Assembly: GCA_029204045.2 (NCBI GenBank)
Contig: CM055077.1
Span: 7,641,221 to 7,705,220 of the forward strand
Source of the DNA: Tillandsia leiboldiana
Lineage: Eukaryota > Streptophyta > Magnoliopsida > Poales > Bromeliaceae
DNA length: 64,000 bases
Reading direction: 5' to 3'
The notes below the pieces were generated by a model. That model saw only the letters and a program-made list of their open reading frames with translations, made no database searches and was not told the origin of the DNA. Each line of letters starts with the position of its first letter. The first letter of the stretch is position 1. The translations under genes were made by a program, and so were the position numbers. This document shows positions 43,249 through 55,155 of this stretch, in pieces.

Positions 43249-44570
43249 TGTTGGGTTATGTTAAAATATGGATCTAAATAGGGGAAAAACCACCAAGAGG
43301 GGGGGTGAATAGGTGTAAACAGTAAACACTCAAAAATCGTTGCGCAATAAAACCCAATGCGGAAATGAAAATATAACACGCAAGATTTTTACGTGGAAAA
43401 CTCCAAAACCGGAGTAAAAAACCACGGGACCGATAACACGGCGAAATCCACTAGAATTATAACACGTACAAAGGTGATATACCGTACTCACAGACTACTC
43501 GACCTTTTTCCATACGCTCCTAGTAGATCTTCTTCGCTCGCTTCGCAACGCTCCTCGAATCCACAATTAGCGTCCAACGCCGAATCCACGGCGTCCAACG
43601 TCGAATCCACGACGTCCAACTGAATCCACGGTCTTCACCCAGTAGCACGTCTCGAATCCACGAACGTACCTCGCTCCGAATCCACGAGAGCGGTAGCACC
43701 TTGAATCCACAAGGCCACGCGAGTCCACGCGCTAATTTTGGGAAAATCGTTGTTTTTGGGTGGTGGTGATCCGCCGAATACTTAGATCAAAGATAGATCG
43801 GAAATACCATCTAAGTATTCATTAATTTGATTCTACTCAAAATCTGAGTATGAAAACCTAGAATCAAATTAATCAATATAGATGAAGAAACATAGATTCA
43901 ATCTCGTTATTTCCTTTCTTCTCTATATGTGGATTTTTCTCTTTTTGACCGTATTTTGGATTACCCTAAAAATGAATCTTAGGGTTTATTTATAGGTTAG
44001 AAACCGTTGGAAGAGGATAAGAATAAAAAACTGACCTAATCTGGAATTTTCAGGGACGACGGTCCGGACTGGAATTGGCAGTCCGGACTGTCGTGGCTAA
44101 ACAGACAATTTCCAGAAAAACATACGTTCGGGGTACGGACTGAGATTCCACGGTCCGGACTGTTCATGCAATTCCTACAGAATTCACGTTTGGGGTCCGG
44201 ACTGAAATACCACGGTCCGGACTGTTCATGCAATTCTTACAGAATTCACGTTCGGGGTCCGGACTGTCATACCACGGTCCGGACTGAAATTGCGCACGAA
44301 CTACCCTATGTTCGGGGTCCGGACTGTAGTGCCCGATCCGGATCCTGAACATGTAATATGTCCAGTTTTTGATTTTTATTCAATTAAAAAATCATCCAAG
44401 TGTTTCTACACTATAAGAAGTATTCGGATCATCAAAAATAATTAGTTAAACGTACCTGATCCTTTTGAATTCTTCTTTCTTGAGATTGAGGTAAATGATC
44501 CAAACTTCTTTATCTTCAATCTTTAAGACTTAATACTTTCACGAAATACGCCAAAACAAATTCCTTAACA
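43249..44570 (-). repeat. B 5' LTR
   Basis: 1,322 bp, about 1.5% different from 31386-32707. Palindrome array 44061-44345, TATA about 43985-43995, hairpins 43553-43732. Near its inner end it reads ACCACCAAG where the 3' LTR, A and G have ACCACCTAG. The tandem junctions carry the same derived base. Confidence 0.95.
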
Positions 44571-45701
44571 CACCGGCCTTTGTCCTCCCGTCGGCGCATT
44601 CTTGGTTCCTTGTTGCGATCTCGGGTGTTTAGGAGGCCGGCTCCCCTTGGTATGCTCTCTTTCGAAATAAGGCCGAGTTCGTTTCTTATCCCCGTTGTGT
44701 TTCGAGCTCTCCCGTCGGGCTCGTGAAATCGTAAATCCGCGCTCCACCGCGGTGGCTCTATCGACCACCTTCTGGAAGGTGTGCAAATCCGCCGCTTGCA
44801 CCACCTCGAAGATGTCGCTCCGTAAACCGTCCACAAAAAGGCGGGTTTTGTGAGATTCGTCTCTTATGACAAAGGGGACACATTTGACCAACCTCACAAA
44901 TGCCCATTGGTACCCCATAACTGTCCGACTTCCTTGCTTGATGTGCTTCAGGTCATCTTCCATCTGCTGTTTGATGCTGTCGGAGAAAAATGCCGCAAAC
45001 AGTTTTTCTCGGAACGAGGACCAAGATGGAAGGGCGGTGCCCTCCGAGGGGTCCGAGCACACCGTCTTCCACCACATGCGGGCGTTTCCCCCAAGAAAGT
45101 GGACCACCAAGGGGACCCGCTCCTACTCCTCTATCAGCAAATCTTCGAAGAGCTTTTCCATGGTGTCTAGCCATTTTTCCACGACCCAACGGTCGGTCGT
45201 CTCTCCCTCAAACACGGGTGGGTCGTACTTCTTGAAATCCATCAAGTTCGCTCTCACCCTGTCCCGTTCGGTTTGCATGATAGGGGCTTCCCCCGCAGCG
45301 ACGGCGGACACTCTGGGAGTAGGTGTCGCCACGGTCTCTCTCAAGGGGTCTCCAACAGTGGCCCCCGGCGTAGGTCCCGAAGTTGCTGGTGTTGGTGCTA
45401 CTGAAGGCGTCGTTGGCTGAACCGACGGTATCCCGGTCACCGTGGTCGGAGGAGGAGCGACCATAGTCTCGCTGTCCGTCACCGGCGGTCCCGTCACTGG
45501 TGCGGCTGGTCCGGGCAGAGGAGCCTGGGCGGCCTCCACTGGTGCACTCAGCTGTTGCGTCAACTGACGCACCTGTTCCATAAGGGTTGCTAACTGCTCG
45601 ACCATCTCTCGTAGTTGCTGTCGGAGAAGCTGATACTCCGCGGCTGTTGGCACCGTACTTTCTGCCCCTGCGTTCTCCATTGATGACCTAGTCCGGGCCA
45701 T
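44571..45701 (-). pseudogene. gag: E Gag
   Basis: Gag starts MARTRSSMENAGAES at 45701 (an upstream in-frame ATG at 45758 adds a leader not seen in related proteins). An N-terminal coiled-coil stretch (LLRQQLREMVEQLATLMEQV) and a Pro/Val-rich linker lead to a TAG at 45123-45125. The frame then continues with FLGGNARMWWKTV, ALPSWSSFREKLFAAFFSD and later GFTISRARRESS, typical of the Ty3/gypsy Gag core. It runs in frame across the B insertion to the knuckles at 31385-31054. Apart from the TAG it is well preserved. Confidence 0.87.
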
Positions 45702-45929
45702 TATTCGCTGTATACAAAGAAACCAAGTCAACCCTAAACTTAACTGGTCTAACACCATGACCTACAATCAACCAGGGACTCTATCCCCTCTTTCCCCGCA
45801 CTCACGCTCGTACTTTACACACCTACACCTTGGTTATCAAATTGGTTATTTACTTGTGGTATTGCACGCTGTGGATGTTGGTCACTGACTGTCGTGGTTA
45901 AAGTCGTTTTTCTCTGATACCATATAATC
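45702..45929 (-). other. E 5' leader and primer binding site
   Basis: The minus-strand PBS TGGTATCAGAGA occupies 45922-45911, separated from the LTR by GATTATA; C has a matching spacer. The remaining leader up to the Gag ATG is non-coding. Confidence 0.85.
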
Positions 45930-46472
45930 TGTCACGCCCCGGAGGTTCTACTTCAGCGGAAAAGCATGTACATTTTTTTTCCTTTTTAAAGAACTTGCCT
46001 CCGGTGCGCGCCAGACCCGCCACATATACAAATTCACCCCGCGAACGAACGGAGTCTCCTTTGTACATGCACGGCGTCACAACCACAATACATACTTTAA
46101 TCACACAGTCATGTAGAGAGTCAAAGGGGAATTACAACTCATAACAACTATTAAAGATGGTTCAACACTAACCAACAACCACAAAGTTCCCCAATAAAGG
46201 CAATCACAAAACTCACAAACCAAATAACCAAGATAATTCTAAAGGGAGTAAAGGAAGTGTCACAAGCCCCGAACGGGCTAAACTCCTTTGCTCGCAGCCT
46301 CACCGTCGTCCCGGGTCCTACCTCGACCTAACCTGTCACCATGTGGGAAGTCAGTGACAAGAAGAGTAGATATAAACGAGTACAAGGCGGTAAATAAAGG
46401 CAAACCGATAAACCCGAGCATCCAACTTTCCCTCGTGAATCCTTCGCATTCTCTGTAAATCGAAACCAAGCA

Positions 46473-46665
46473 CCTGCCATGTCCGAGGACACCAGGCCAA
46501 GAATGCCTGCCCTGTCCGAGGACCTCAGGAAAAGAACGCCTGCCATGTCCGGGGACCCCAGGCTCAGAATGCCTGCCATGTCCGGGGACCTCAGGTAAGG
46601 TACGCCTGCCATGTCCGGGGACCCCAGGCTAAGAATGCCTGCCATGTCCGGGGACCTCAGATACA
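46473..46665 (-). repeat. 33-bp tandem repeat in E LTR
   Basis: About six units built on CCTGCCATGTCCGGGGACC, with the palindromic centre GGGGACCCC in alternate units. The period is a multiple of three and stays open on the minus strand (SPDMAGILSLG-like units), but it is within an LTR and is probably not coding. Confidence 0.75.
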
Positions 46666-47559
46666 CGGGTCAATCAGGTACACGGGTTAATCAGACCACT
46701 TCTCCGGAAAAGTACACCCATGCGGTGGCCAAACTGCCTGTGTACGTGTAAACAAACCTTGAGCAGAATGACCGCAGCCATTGTGTAACATAGAGCACCG
46801 CGACGCTCAGTCGCATCAGATAGTAAAAAGAGGGATACTAATGCGAAAAAGGGTTAGACAATAACAATTTGCACCTCTACTCTACTCTCACATATTACGA
46901 GATGAAAACACACTTTAAAACACAACAAGGGTACCCACCTGAAACGAAGATAAACAACCGCGCCCGTGACCCTCCTAAGCAATCAGAACTTCACGCGGCC
47001 TAATAAAATAACCAAAAGCACAATTTAACACTTTACCCTAAACAGGCAAAATCAGTGGTCCCGACCACTGTAACACAAACCAACGAAAAACCAAAATCAC
47101 TGTGCCAAGAGGACCGCATCATCAATCAAAAATCAACGAGTCAAAACTTGTCAAGTAAAACCGTAAAACTCGGATCAAACCGGATCTCCGACGGTAAAAC
47201 CGATGCTTAACAACAACCGGACCGCGACTATATCATCGCGAACCCTATCGGATCCCAAATCCGCTAACGGAAATCCAACAAAACCCAATTTCTCAACTGG
47301 TAGCCAACTCGGGATGTCAACGGTCAAGCCGAGAAAACCCCGACGGCGAAACTGATGAGAAAAAGGCCCGACGGCGCGACCCCGAAGATTTTGTCCAGGC
47401 GCGGAGCGACGTCGAAACTAGCACATGACATGGCAAAACGGTGGCTTAGATGACCCCGAGTAGCCATGCCAAGAAAACGGCGGAAACGGTGATCCCAACG
47501 GTGAAAACAGCGCTCAAAACGATGAAGAACGGACCAAAACGGAGCCACCGGACTTCCGG

Positions 47560-48010
47560 GCTGACGGGTGGTGCACGGACCAGGCGTGGACTGGGTCTGC
47601 GCATCGGGCGGCTGCGCGCGCAGACCGGGCTCACCCAGGGAGCGTGCACCCATGCGGGATGGGTCGGGCCGTGCACGGCACTGGCGCGCACCGGGTCTAC
47701 AGCTTCAGGCGGCGGCGTCGCGCACCGGGTGCACGCTGAAGCGTGTACCGCGCTTCGCGGGCCGGGCCGGCGCAAGGAGGCGTTTGCCGGGTTTGCGCCC
47801 TCGGGCCGCGGATGCATGCGCCAGGTGCACGCCTAGAGCGTGCACCGCGCAGCAGTAGGCAGGTTGGCGCACGGAGGCGTGCGCCGGGTCTGCGCCTCCG
47901 GGCTGCGGGGGCGTGCGCCAGGTGCACGCCCAGGCCGTGGACCGCGGCTGAGGAGTCCGTACAGGATGCACAGTAATGTCCCGATTTCCGGTTTCTTCTC
48001 CGTTTTCGCC
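47560..48010. repeat. CpG-rich imperfect repeats in E LTR
   Basis: Very GC-rich, with imperfect repeats of GTGCGCC, GGTGCACGC and GGGTCTGCGCC. Long reading frames occur in several frames on both strands, as expected from composition. No protein is recognised. Comparable GC-rich blocks are in the LTRs D, J and I. Confidence 0.6.
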
Positions 48011-48990
48011 CCCGCGCGGCTCCGGCGACGACCCCGCGAACATGATAACGGCAGCGGCGGCCTCCCGTTAACTCCCCCATGCTCTGACGAAATACCCAAT
48101 TAACCCCGAACAAATCCGCGGTAATTCTAACGATTAATCCATTGATTGAAACATCGATCGGAAACCCGATCAAAAGACCGATTAAAAACCATCGATTAAA
48201 CCCGGTCAAGAACACGAACAAAACATTGATCAAAACCAAAATCAAAAACCCGTGATCAATGTACCGATTAAAACGATCTCCAAAGGACACGGGAGAACCC
48301 ACGATCGGACTGACGGAAGAGAAATAACGATCACTAACCTCGATCTATCGAGAACAAAGATTCGATCTTGTCCCTCGCGGCGTTGGGGATCCGGATCCGC
48401 TCCCCGTAGATGATGGCGTCTCGTTCTCCGGTCTCCGGCACGTCAATCGGGGCGATCGGGTCCCTCCGCTTTCTCCTTCTTTCCTTCTTTTCTCCTCCGG
48501 TTAGGGTTCCCTTTTCTTTTCTCTTTTCTCTCTTTTCTTTCTTTTCTATCTCCGAACTAGGGTTTTCCTTTCGGTAAACGGGGTATAATTATCTTTTTAT
48601 TATTAATATATTTTCTTTTATTTTATTTTATTTTTCCTTTTCATACGTACGTAAAAAGGAAAAATCCACATATTCGGATATTTATTATATAATAATAAAT
48701 ATCTATTCCCATGAGATAAATACCAAAATTCCTCGAAAGGCGTGCCAGATCTTTTGCACGGATTCCGATGCACCCTACGGTTACCGCGACCTTTAAAACC
48801 CCATTCCGGAGGATCCGTAAGTCGGATTTTAGATTCGATTGCACCGCCGTTTATCGTTTTTCGAGCTCTATCACCGAAAAATACCCGCACCGTGTGTTAG
48901 TCAATTCAAGAGAACTCGATAATTCAGTTTCCTCTAACTTATACTCTATTAGCAGGAGGGTAAAACGTTATACGAAAAGTTGTGACATTA

Positions 48991-49848
48991 AACTCCGAAT
49001 TCACGAGAGCGGTAGCACCTTGAATCCACAAGGCCACGCGAATCCTCGCGCCGATTCTTGGTAAAATCGTTGTTTTTGTTTGGTGATGATCCTCCGAATA
49101 CTTAGATCAAAGATAGATAAGGAAATACCATCTAAGTATTCTTCAATTTGATTCTATAAGAAATAGGAGTTTGAAAACCCTAGAATCAAATTGAACAATA
49201 TAGATGAAGAAACATGAATTTAATCGTGTTTTCCTTTCTTCTCTATATTTGTGGATTTTTCTATTAATTTTTGGTTATCTCCATTTGATCCTTTTTCGGA
49301 TACCCTAAAGGATGAAATTAGGGTTTATTTATAGGTTAGAAACCTTTGGAAAGAGATAAGCATCAAAAACTGACTTAACAGAATTTTTCCCGCACGGCGG
49401 TCCGGACTGGATTTGGCTGATCCGGACTGTCGTCTTTTTTCAGCAATTTTCCTGAAAAAACAGTTCGGGGTCCGGACCGGAATTTCATGATCCGGACTGT
49501 TCATGCGATTTCAGCAAACACATAGTTCGGGGTTCGGACTGAACAGGGGATGGTCCGGACTGGAATTCCGCATGAACTAAACTATGTTCGGGGTTCAGAC
49601 TGGAATGGTCTGATCCGGATCCTGAACATCCAACTTGTCCAGTTTTTTATTTTTATGCACTGAAAACTTATCCAAGTGTTTCTAAACTACACAAATGTAT
49701 TCGGATCACCAAAATTATTTAGTTAAATGTACCTGATCATTCCGAATCCATTCTTCTTGAGATTGATGAAATTGATCCACAATTCTTCATCTTCAATCTT
49801 CAAAACTTTTACCACTTCACGAAATACGCCAAAACAAAATCCTTAACA
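48991..49848 (-). repeat. G 3' LTR, right part
   Basis: It matches 60749-61599. It contains the last hairpins (about 48994-49052, including CCTTG/CAAGG), a TATA box (about 49323-49334) and GTCCGGAC/ATCCGGAC palindrome pairs (49399-49622). The left part was displaced by E and lies beyond the window. Confidence 0.9.
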
Positions 49849-50462
49849 ATCTCCCCCTTTGGCGGTTTCGTGACAAAACAAAAATCCACTTAAAAATCAA
49901 AAAGATATTTTTGTTGCTATCACCATACAATAAAAATTTACAAGTATGATCAAAATAAACATGAATACAAGAGATAAACTCCTAAAACAGACTCTAGACT
50001 TAGACGTTTGTACTCTCTGCAAAGGAAATAATACTTGACAAAAGAAATCGTTAGATACCTTAAGAATTTTAATATAAATATTCAATAATCAATCAGAGAT
50101 ATAGAGTTTATACTTACCATGACATCAATTATCAGATATGTAAGAAGATAAACACTCAGAGAGAAACATACTTTCTAAAATCATTCAAGTTCCATGTCAT
50201 GTCATGTTCAAACAAGTGTAAAATCATCACTTGTTAGCAAATATTACATGCCCAAATAGTTAGTCGTTATTAGGGACATGCATATTACTTTCTACCTTAC
50301 CTTCCATAGTTCTTTATCTTCTCCCCCTTTTTGTCAACAAACATGCCAAAAGAAATATGAGGGAAAGATAAGTGTAATGTTCAAAAAGTTTAAAAACAAA
50401 AATCGTCAAGGGAAGATAGAAACCTGCAAAAGAAAACGTATTAGAACAACAAAAAGATGAAG
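49849..50462 (-). other. G 3' non-coding region with polypurine tracts
   Basis: PPT AAAGGGGGAGAT (minus) at 49849-49862 and a second (AAAAAGGGGGAGAAG) at about 50321-50335. Otherwise A/T-rich, non-coding and similar in plan to A and B. Confidence 0.7.
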
Positions 50463-51240
50463 TCAATCAGAGTCGTTGTCGTCAGAGCTGCTACAACCCA
50501 GTTTGTTGAAAATTTTCTTCACCAATTTGGCGAGAGATTTGTATTTCCTTTTCAAATCTCTTTGGGCTACGGAAATATTGTCCATGTCTGTAGAGATCTT
50601 AGTGATTTCGCTTGACATGCGTTCTTGTTCTGATGAAAGACGTTGTTGTTCTGACGAAAAACGTTGTTGTTCACGATAAATTGACGTTACAGAGGCATCA
50701 TCCTCTGACGTAGAAGCTGCTGTTTTCGCTGTTGCTGCTGCTGTAGTTGCTGCTGCTGTAGTTGCTGCTGCTGCTGGCCTTTTGCTTCGAGGAGGAGTAG
50801 GAGTATCATCTGGCTTCGTGGAGAGAGACTTCACAACCGTTGAGTCATTGATTGTCCCCAAGCTATGCATATAACTTGACGATCGAACGTCGACGTCAAA
50901 TTTCTTCAAAATCCACATTATAATCATAGGGAACTGAAGTCGCTCAGTCTGATGAGGATGCTCTACATATCTAGCCATCCTTGTCCAGATGACGTATGGT
51001 ATATTGATATTCAATCCTCGAGCAGTTGCTAGATGTCCTAGAAGATATAAAAATAACATCCTATCCCATCGCAGCACTTTCGTTTGCATATTTGGCAAAA
51101 TGTTGTAGCAAACGATGAAATTGAGGAATCAGTATTCTGGACGAAGCTCTTTCGATAATACCGAGTTCCCTGCTGATCGAGTTTTCGGCATACAGATGCC
51201 ATCCACAACTCGTCGCCAATCTAAACTGGTCATAGGACAA
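50463..51240 (-). pseudogene. G ORF3 with transposon core domain
   Basis: A 211-residue open frame from 51098, readable upstream to about 51240 across one TGA. It contains a segment with NILPNMQTKVLRWDRMLFLY, INIPYVIWTRMARYV and FPMIIMWILKKFDVDV that resembles the domain in third ORFs of plant retrotransposons (the Pfam plant transposon protein family, by memory of its pattern). Then come an Ala/Thr-rich linker and a coiled coil of SSEQ-type repeats ending KSLAKLVKKIFNKLGC and an Asp/Ser tail. The C-terminus aligns with ORF3 of A and B, which lack the core. The hydrophobic N-terminus, intron and promoter seen in A and B are deleted here. Confidence 0.6.
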
Positions 51241-51503
51241 CTGTTCAAATAATTATCAAATAAGATAAAAACTATACCAAGAGATCATTGAGAGAGGAAT
51301 TGACTTTGATCAATTAAAGATGAAATAATTGATATAAATGATCATTGCATCAAATGAATTTTTAATGATATTCAAATCATAATAGATTTCTCAAAATATG
51401 AAAAAATGCAATTAAAGTCAATCTAACAAGTGCTCAGTTAATGTTCTATATACAAACACAAAACACAAAACAAAACCTAACCTAAGCAATGGTTCAAAAA
51501 TTA
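51241..51503 (-). other. G post-pol spacer (shortened)
   Basis: A/T-rich sequence similar to the stretch right after pol in A and B (AAATAAGATAAAAACTA). Compared with them, about 1 kb holding the 127-nt block, the internal promoter and the intron is missing. Confidence 0.6.
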
Positions 51504-51754
51504 TTATTTCAATGAAAGCATTCCTATTGCTTTTCGCAAATGAATAAAACGTTTTTGATCCAAAGGTTTTGTCAAAATATCGGCTAATTGATCTTCAGTT
51601 GAAACATAAGAGATTTGTAAAGCACTTGATTCAACTAGCTCTCTAAGAAAGTGATATCTAAGTTCTATGTGTTTTGTCCTTGAGTGCAACACAGGGTTTT
51701 TTGAAATGTTAATGGCACTAGTGTTGTCACAAAGTATTGTTACCGAAGTCGCCG
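51504..51754 (-). pseudogene. pol: G Pol, RNase H C-terminal fragment
   Basis: The minus strand gives the final RNase H part, including LHSRTKHIELRYHFLRELVE and QLADILTKPLDQKRF, ending in GMLSLK. It is cut off from the rest of Pol by J. The target duplication CGCCG (51750-51754, repeated at 55441-55445) lies in the codons just before DNTSAI. Confidence 0.88.
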
Positions 51755-52481
51755 TGTCACGCCCTGGGTGTAAACCAGAACCCGGGCCCGTCTACAGATC
51801 CGCCGTGCACACTGACTTTCCTGCGTACACGAAGTGCCGGTAACCTGCTCAGATATAAGATATAATAAAAAAGAGCATAAAACAGAGCTGAACTCAAAAC
51901 TAATATATCTTAGACTGAAGCTGGAAATAAAATACAGTACATCTGTAAAAATAATACATCTGTCTCTCCCAGCTCACCAAAAATATACAAACAGTTGGCT
52001 AAAGCCAGACCCAAAAGTAAGGCACAACCGTCTGAGAAAAAAGGGTACATCAACAGTCCAGCTAACTCTCTCATCCTGCCATCTGATCTATCTACTCAGC
52101 CGTCCTCTCTCCTCGATCAGCCGCTGAAAGCCCAGCAGCTCCCGTAGATGACACTGCAAAACAAGGGGAAGAAAAGAGGAAAAGACAAATGGGGGTGAGA
52201 ACTACAGATAAACCAATAGCCTCCCAAGTGGGTAAAGCCTCAAACTCCGACGCCCCCACTAGGTCTACCAGAGACAAAAAGGGGAAAGAAGAAGTGGTAA
52301 ACTATAACAGAACTGATGAGGAAAAATGAAGCTACCACAACTATGCCTCTAAATGCAATCCCAAAATAGAAAATAACCGAATGTATGCATCAGTAACCAA
52401 CCGTCCCAAAGACACCCAATCTATCCACTAGTAAAAACTGGCACTGCCTGCTCTGCTGTCGAACTCATCTGTGGGAATACT

Positions 52482-52990
52482 GACCGACTACTGATCGGTA
52501 CGGTCGCATCCCAAAATAGGTAACAGATCGACTACTGCCCGGTACGGTCGCACCCAAAATAAGTAACAGACTGACTACTGTCCGGTACGGTCGCACACAA
52601 AATAAGTAACAGACCGACTACTGTTCGGTACGGTCGCACACTCCGGAGTGGCACTCGAGGGGAGCGACCCACACGAGTAAAATGTCACTGTAACAAGTAT
52701 CACGATATAGCAGGACTGGATCACGACTCTGATCGAAGTGGAAAAATCCATCGACTAATGAAAACCCGATCCCCAATTTGATGCAAAGTAAACATCCGGT
52801 CAACCGCCCAATATCTGCGGTTGCCGCAACATCCCATAATCCACAATCAGGTCCAACAACCGACCTCCGGTCAACCGCCCAATATCCGCGGTTGCCATAA
52901 TACCCTACAACCCACAATCATGTCCCACAACTGACATCCGGTCAACCGCCCAATATCCGCGGTTGCCGCAAAATCCCACAATCCTCAATC
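52482..52990. repeat. Two tandem repeats in J
   Basis: Four units of about 43 bp share CGGTACGGTCGCA (52482-52641). Three units of about 71 bp share CCGGTCAACCGCCCAATATC and GCGGTTGCC (52793-52990); within each, AACCGCC and GCGGTT can pair as an inverted repeat. Confidence 0.75.
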
Positions 52991-54599
52991 CAGGCCCCGA
53001 CTACACTATCCCAGATCCCTGCTCGAACCCGAGCAACACCACATGTATCACAATAAAGGAGAAGAGGTGCCAACATAGTTTCTCCTAAGTCAAATTCTAT
53101 TTATAGTGTAGCAGAAAAAGGTGGCCTAACTAGATGCCCATACAAACATGCAAGTGTCCTCATGATGATAAAAGAAAGATAAATATCAATGTTCATTCAT
53201 TAATTAGAGCATGCTATTCCAGGATAATAAGATCTCATAGGAACACTAAGTACTAACATAGTACATGTCTAATCTATATAAGCATGCAAAAGTCCTGGGA
53301 AGATAGAAAGAAATGCAGATATCATTTCTGACTTATGTTCTAGCATGATAACAATTCCTAGCATTCAATATAGCATGATATCCCAAGTCCCATAACCGTT
53401 CTCACATGAACAGCAAATATTAAACATATAAACCACTACTCGCCCACAAATAACTATCCACCTATGCATGTCCAAAAATATCCCCAAGTGGTACCCACCA
53501 TCAAGGTAAATTACATGGCCTCAATATTATAATCAAATCCACATGCAAGGTTATGTATTAACATAGAAATCCACATGTCCAAACCCACATGCATAATCCC
53601 AACCACGAGTATTGATCAATCAATATGTCCAATAATAGGATCTCTCTAATATTCCTAGTGAGTATGTCAGGAGTAGAGGGATATAGCAACCACCCACCTG
53701 GAAACACAAATCCAAGTCTACAAAACCCCTCAACTATAAAAGAACTCCCCGCTGTCCATCAATTGTCCCCGCAATCTTAGAATCTGCGAAACATCGCAAG
53801 ATATCCGAACACAGCATTAATGGGCCTTCCCCGGGAACAGCATTTGCTGTTTTACAAAACAACACAGAAAAAGGGGATTTTTCACCTGTGTGCGACCCTT
53901 AGAAAAATCCAAAAAAATAACTGCTGCGATCCTCGCGGCGAGCCGATCGAAACGAGTACTTGCACGACCAAATCTAACACCTGTAGATCAAGAAACAATT
54001 AGAACATCGCCGTATGCCAAAACCTTCACGAACACAAGCCTGCAGACACTCAGTCCCAAAGAAGCTTAATTATCACCTTTGAAGAGTCCTCCAAAAATTA
54101 CGATAAAAATACAGGTGCATTCCTCACGAAGCGTAGATGTCGATCGAGTCCTCATACATCTCATTCCGATGCCCGTAGACCGAGAAATCACAACAATACT
54201 CCTCCGCTGTCCAAATCCTCACAGCGGTACAAGGGGTCAAAAGATAACTCGGGAACCATGCCAAAAACCCAAAATGAGGCAAAGTAATCAACACAGAAAT
54301 CAAAGGCGTACCTCTCGTGAACGTGCTGTCACAAAAATCAGCTCAAAAGTTCATCAAGGTAGCTCAGGGGGTCTCGCGCACTGAAATGCGACGGTAGAAG
54401 CCAAAATCAAAGGAGCGTCAAAGTGCGCCGCGTCGCAGAAAATGCCAATGTAGAAACCTCCAAAAATCCTAGAAATCCATCAAAGGGTGGAGGAGAGAGA
54501 GAGGAAGAACTTCTCTGTAGGAAGCCCACAGAGAAGAAGCCCAGAAAAGGAGAAAAACCAGCCAAGGGGGCCTATTTATAGCCCAAGACACACTCACAC

Positions 54600-55155
54600 A
54601 TGGATCCGGATTCGGGCGCCGGATTCGGGCGCCCGAATCCGGCCCACGGCCCGTTACTGTCCTCGCCCGAATCCCTCTCGGCGCGCCACGTCACCTGCTC
54701 CGCGCCCGGCGCACGCGCACCCGCCAATCGCGGTGCGCCGCGTGGCGACGCGGTCCACGGCGGGAACCGTGGGCCGCGGTTCACGCCGGATCCACCGGGT
54801 CACTACGCCCGCCAATGAGCGGGCGACACGTGGCCCGGGCGGTCCATCGTGCGCCGCGCCCGCGCACCTGTCGCGCGTGCGTTGACCGGCCAATCCATGT
54901 GCGCCACGTGTCACCGCTTCCACCCGCTGCACCCGGTGCACACACCCGATGCACCCGCCAAACCCGTAGCCGCCATGTGTCCCCAGCGCGCCCAATGGGG
55001 AGCCGCCACGTGGCACACCAAACTCCGAACACCGCGCCTGCCCGCGCCCGCGCCCGTGCCTGCCCGCGCCCGCGCCCGTGCCTGCCCGCGCCCGCGCCGC
55101 CGCGCTCCGCCACCTGCCCGCCGCCGCCGGCGCTACCCCAGTCGCCGGAACAGTA
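54600..55155. repeat. CpG-rich U3 of J with short tandem repeats
   Basis: Very GC-rich and upstream of the TATA box in the LTR direction. It includes CGGATTCGGGCGCC repeats (54605-54640) and tandem CCCGCGCCCG units (55040-55110). Long overlapping reading frames on both strands reflect composition. Confidence 0.65.

Larger units (their letters stand above)
40277..43294 (-). repeat. Tandem triplication of LTR-end/PBS/gag in B (1,009-bp period)
   Basis: Three head-to-tail units (about 40277-41285, 41286-42294, 42295-43294). Each holds the first ~306 Gag codons, the leader, the PBS and about 45 bp of the LTR end. PBS copies lie at 41217-41228, 42226-42237 and 43235-43246. Junctions at 41277-41303 and 42286-42312 are identical and form an 11-bp inverted repeat (AAGAAAAGCTC / GAGCTTTTCTT, loop CTTCT). 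The units differ at only a few bases. Confidence 0.92.
31386..44570 (-). mobile_element. Sirevirus B (Ty1/copia), complete ends, with internal triplication
   Basis: A 13.2-kb minus-strand element with 1,322-bp LTRs (31386-32707 and 43249-44570), flanked by CACCG (31381-31385 and 44571-44575). The LTRs differ at about 20 positions (1.5%). It carries Cassandra-2 and three tandem 1,009-bp copies of the PBS-gag region. It has the longest Pol frame in the window. B interrupts the gag of E; removal restores an open frame there. Confidence 0.95.
6806..48990 (-). mobile_element. Ty3/gypsy chromovirus E, heavily nested and degenerate
   Basis: E is a minus-strand LTR element split by Cassandra-1, A, C and B; removing them rejoins its parts. 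Order on the minus strand: 5' LTR 48990-45930, PBS 45922-45911, gag 45701-44571 continued at 31385-31054, reverse transcriptase 30715-29970, integrase N-domain 29958-29703 continued at 19473-19395, chromodomain-like C-terminus about 8590-8361, then 3' LTR 8318-7789 and 7206-6806. The rest of the 3' LTR is left of D, outside the window. The two LTR parts that can be compared differ at about 16 of 930 positions. Most of protease, RNase H and the integrase core is missing. E lies in the 3' LTR of G. Confidence 0.88.
45930..48990 (-). repeat. E 5' LTR (3.06 kb)
   Basis: It ends (minus) GGGGCGTGACA at 45930. The start should read TGTAATGTCAC, but on plus the sequence changes to the surrounding G LTR after ACATTA, losing a base or two, so no clean target duplication is visible. 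It contains a 33-bp tandem repeat (46473-46665) and a GC-rich section (47560-48010). The part 48062-48990 is the ungapped counterpart of the 3' LTR and shows the empty sites of both D and Cassandra-1. Confidence 0.88.

Noticed and set aside
40277..43294. The tandem gag units as a CRISPR-like or satellite array
   Set aside because: There are only three units and each contains Gag, PBS and LTR-end sequence; it is a local duplication within B.
46328..46666. 11-residue peptide repeat encoded by the 33-bp units in the E LTR
   Set aside because: The period is a multiple of three by chance. The region is inside an LTR, and no start or conserved context supports translation.
47697..48302. A 201-residue minus-strand frame as a membrane protein gene
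   Set aside because: The hydrophobic part recurs at 6786-7046 because both are E LTR copies. It has no homologous domain and the second half is GC-repeat sequence.
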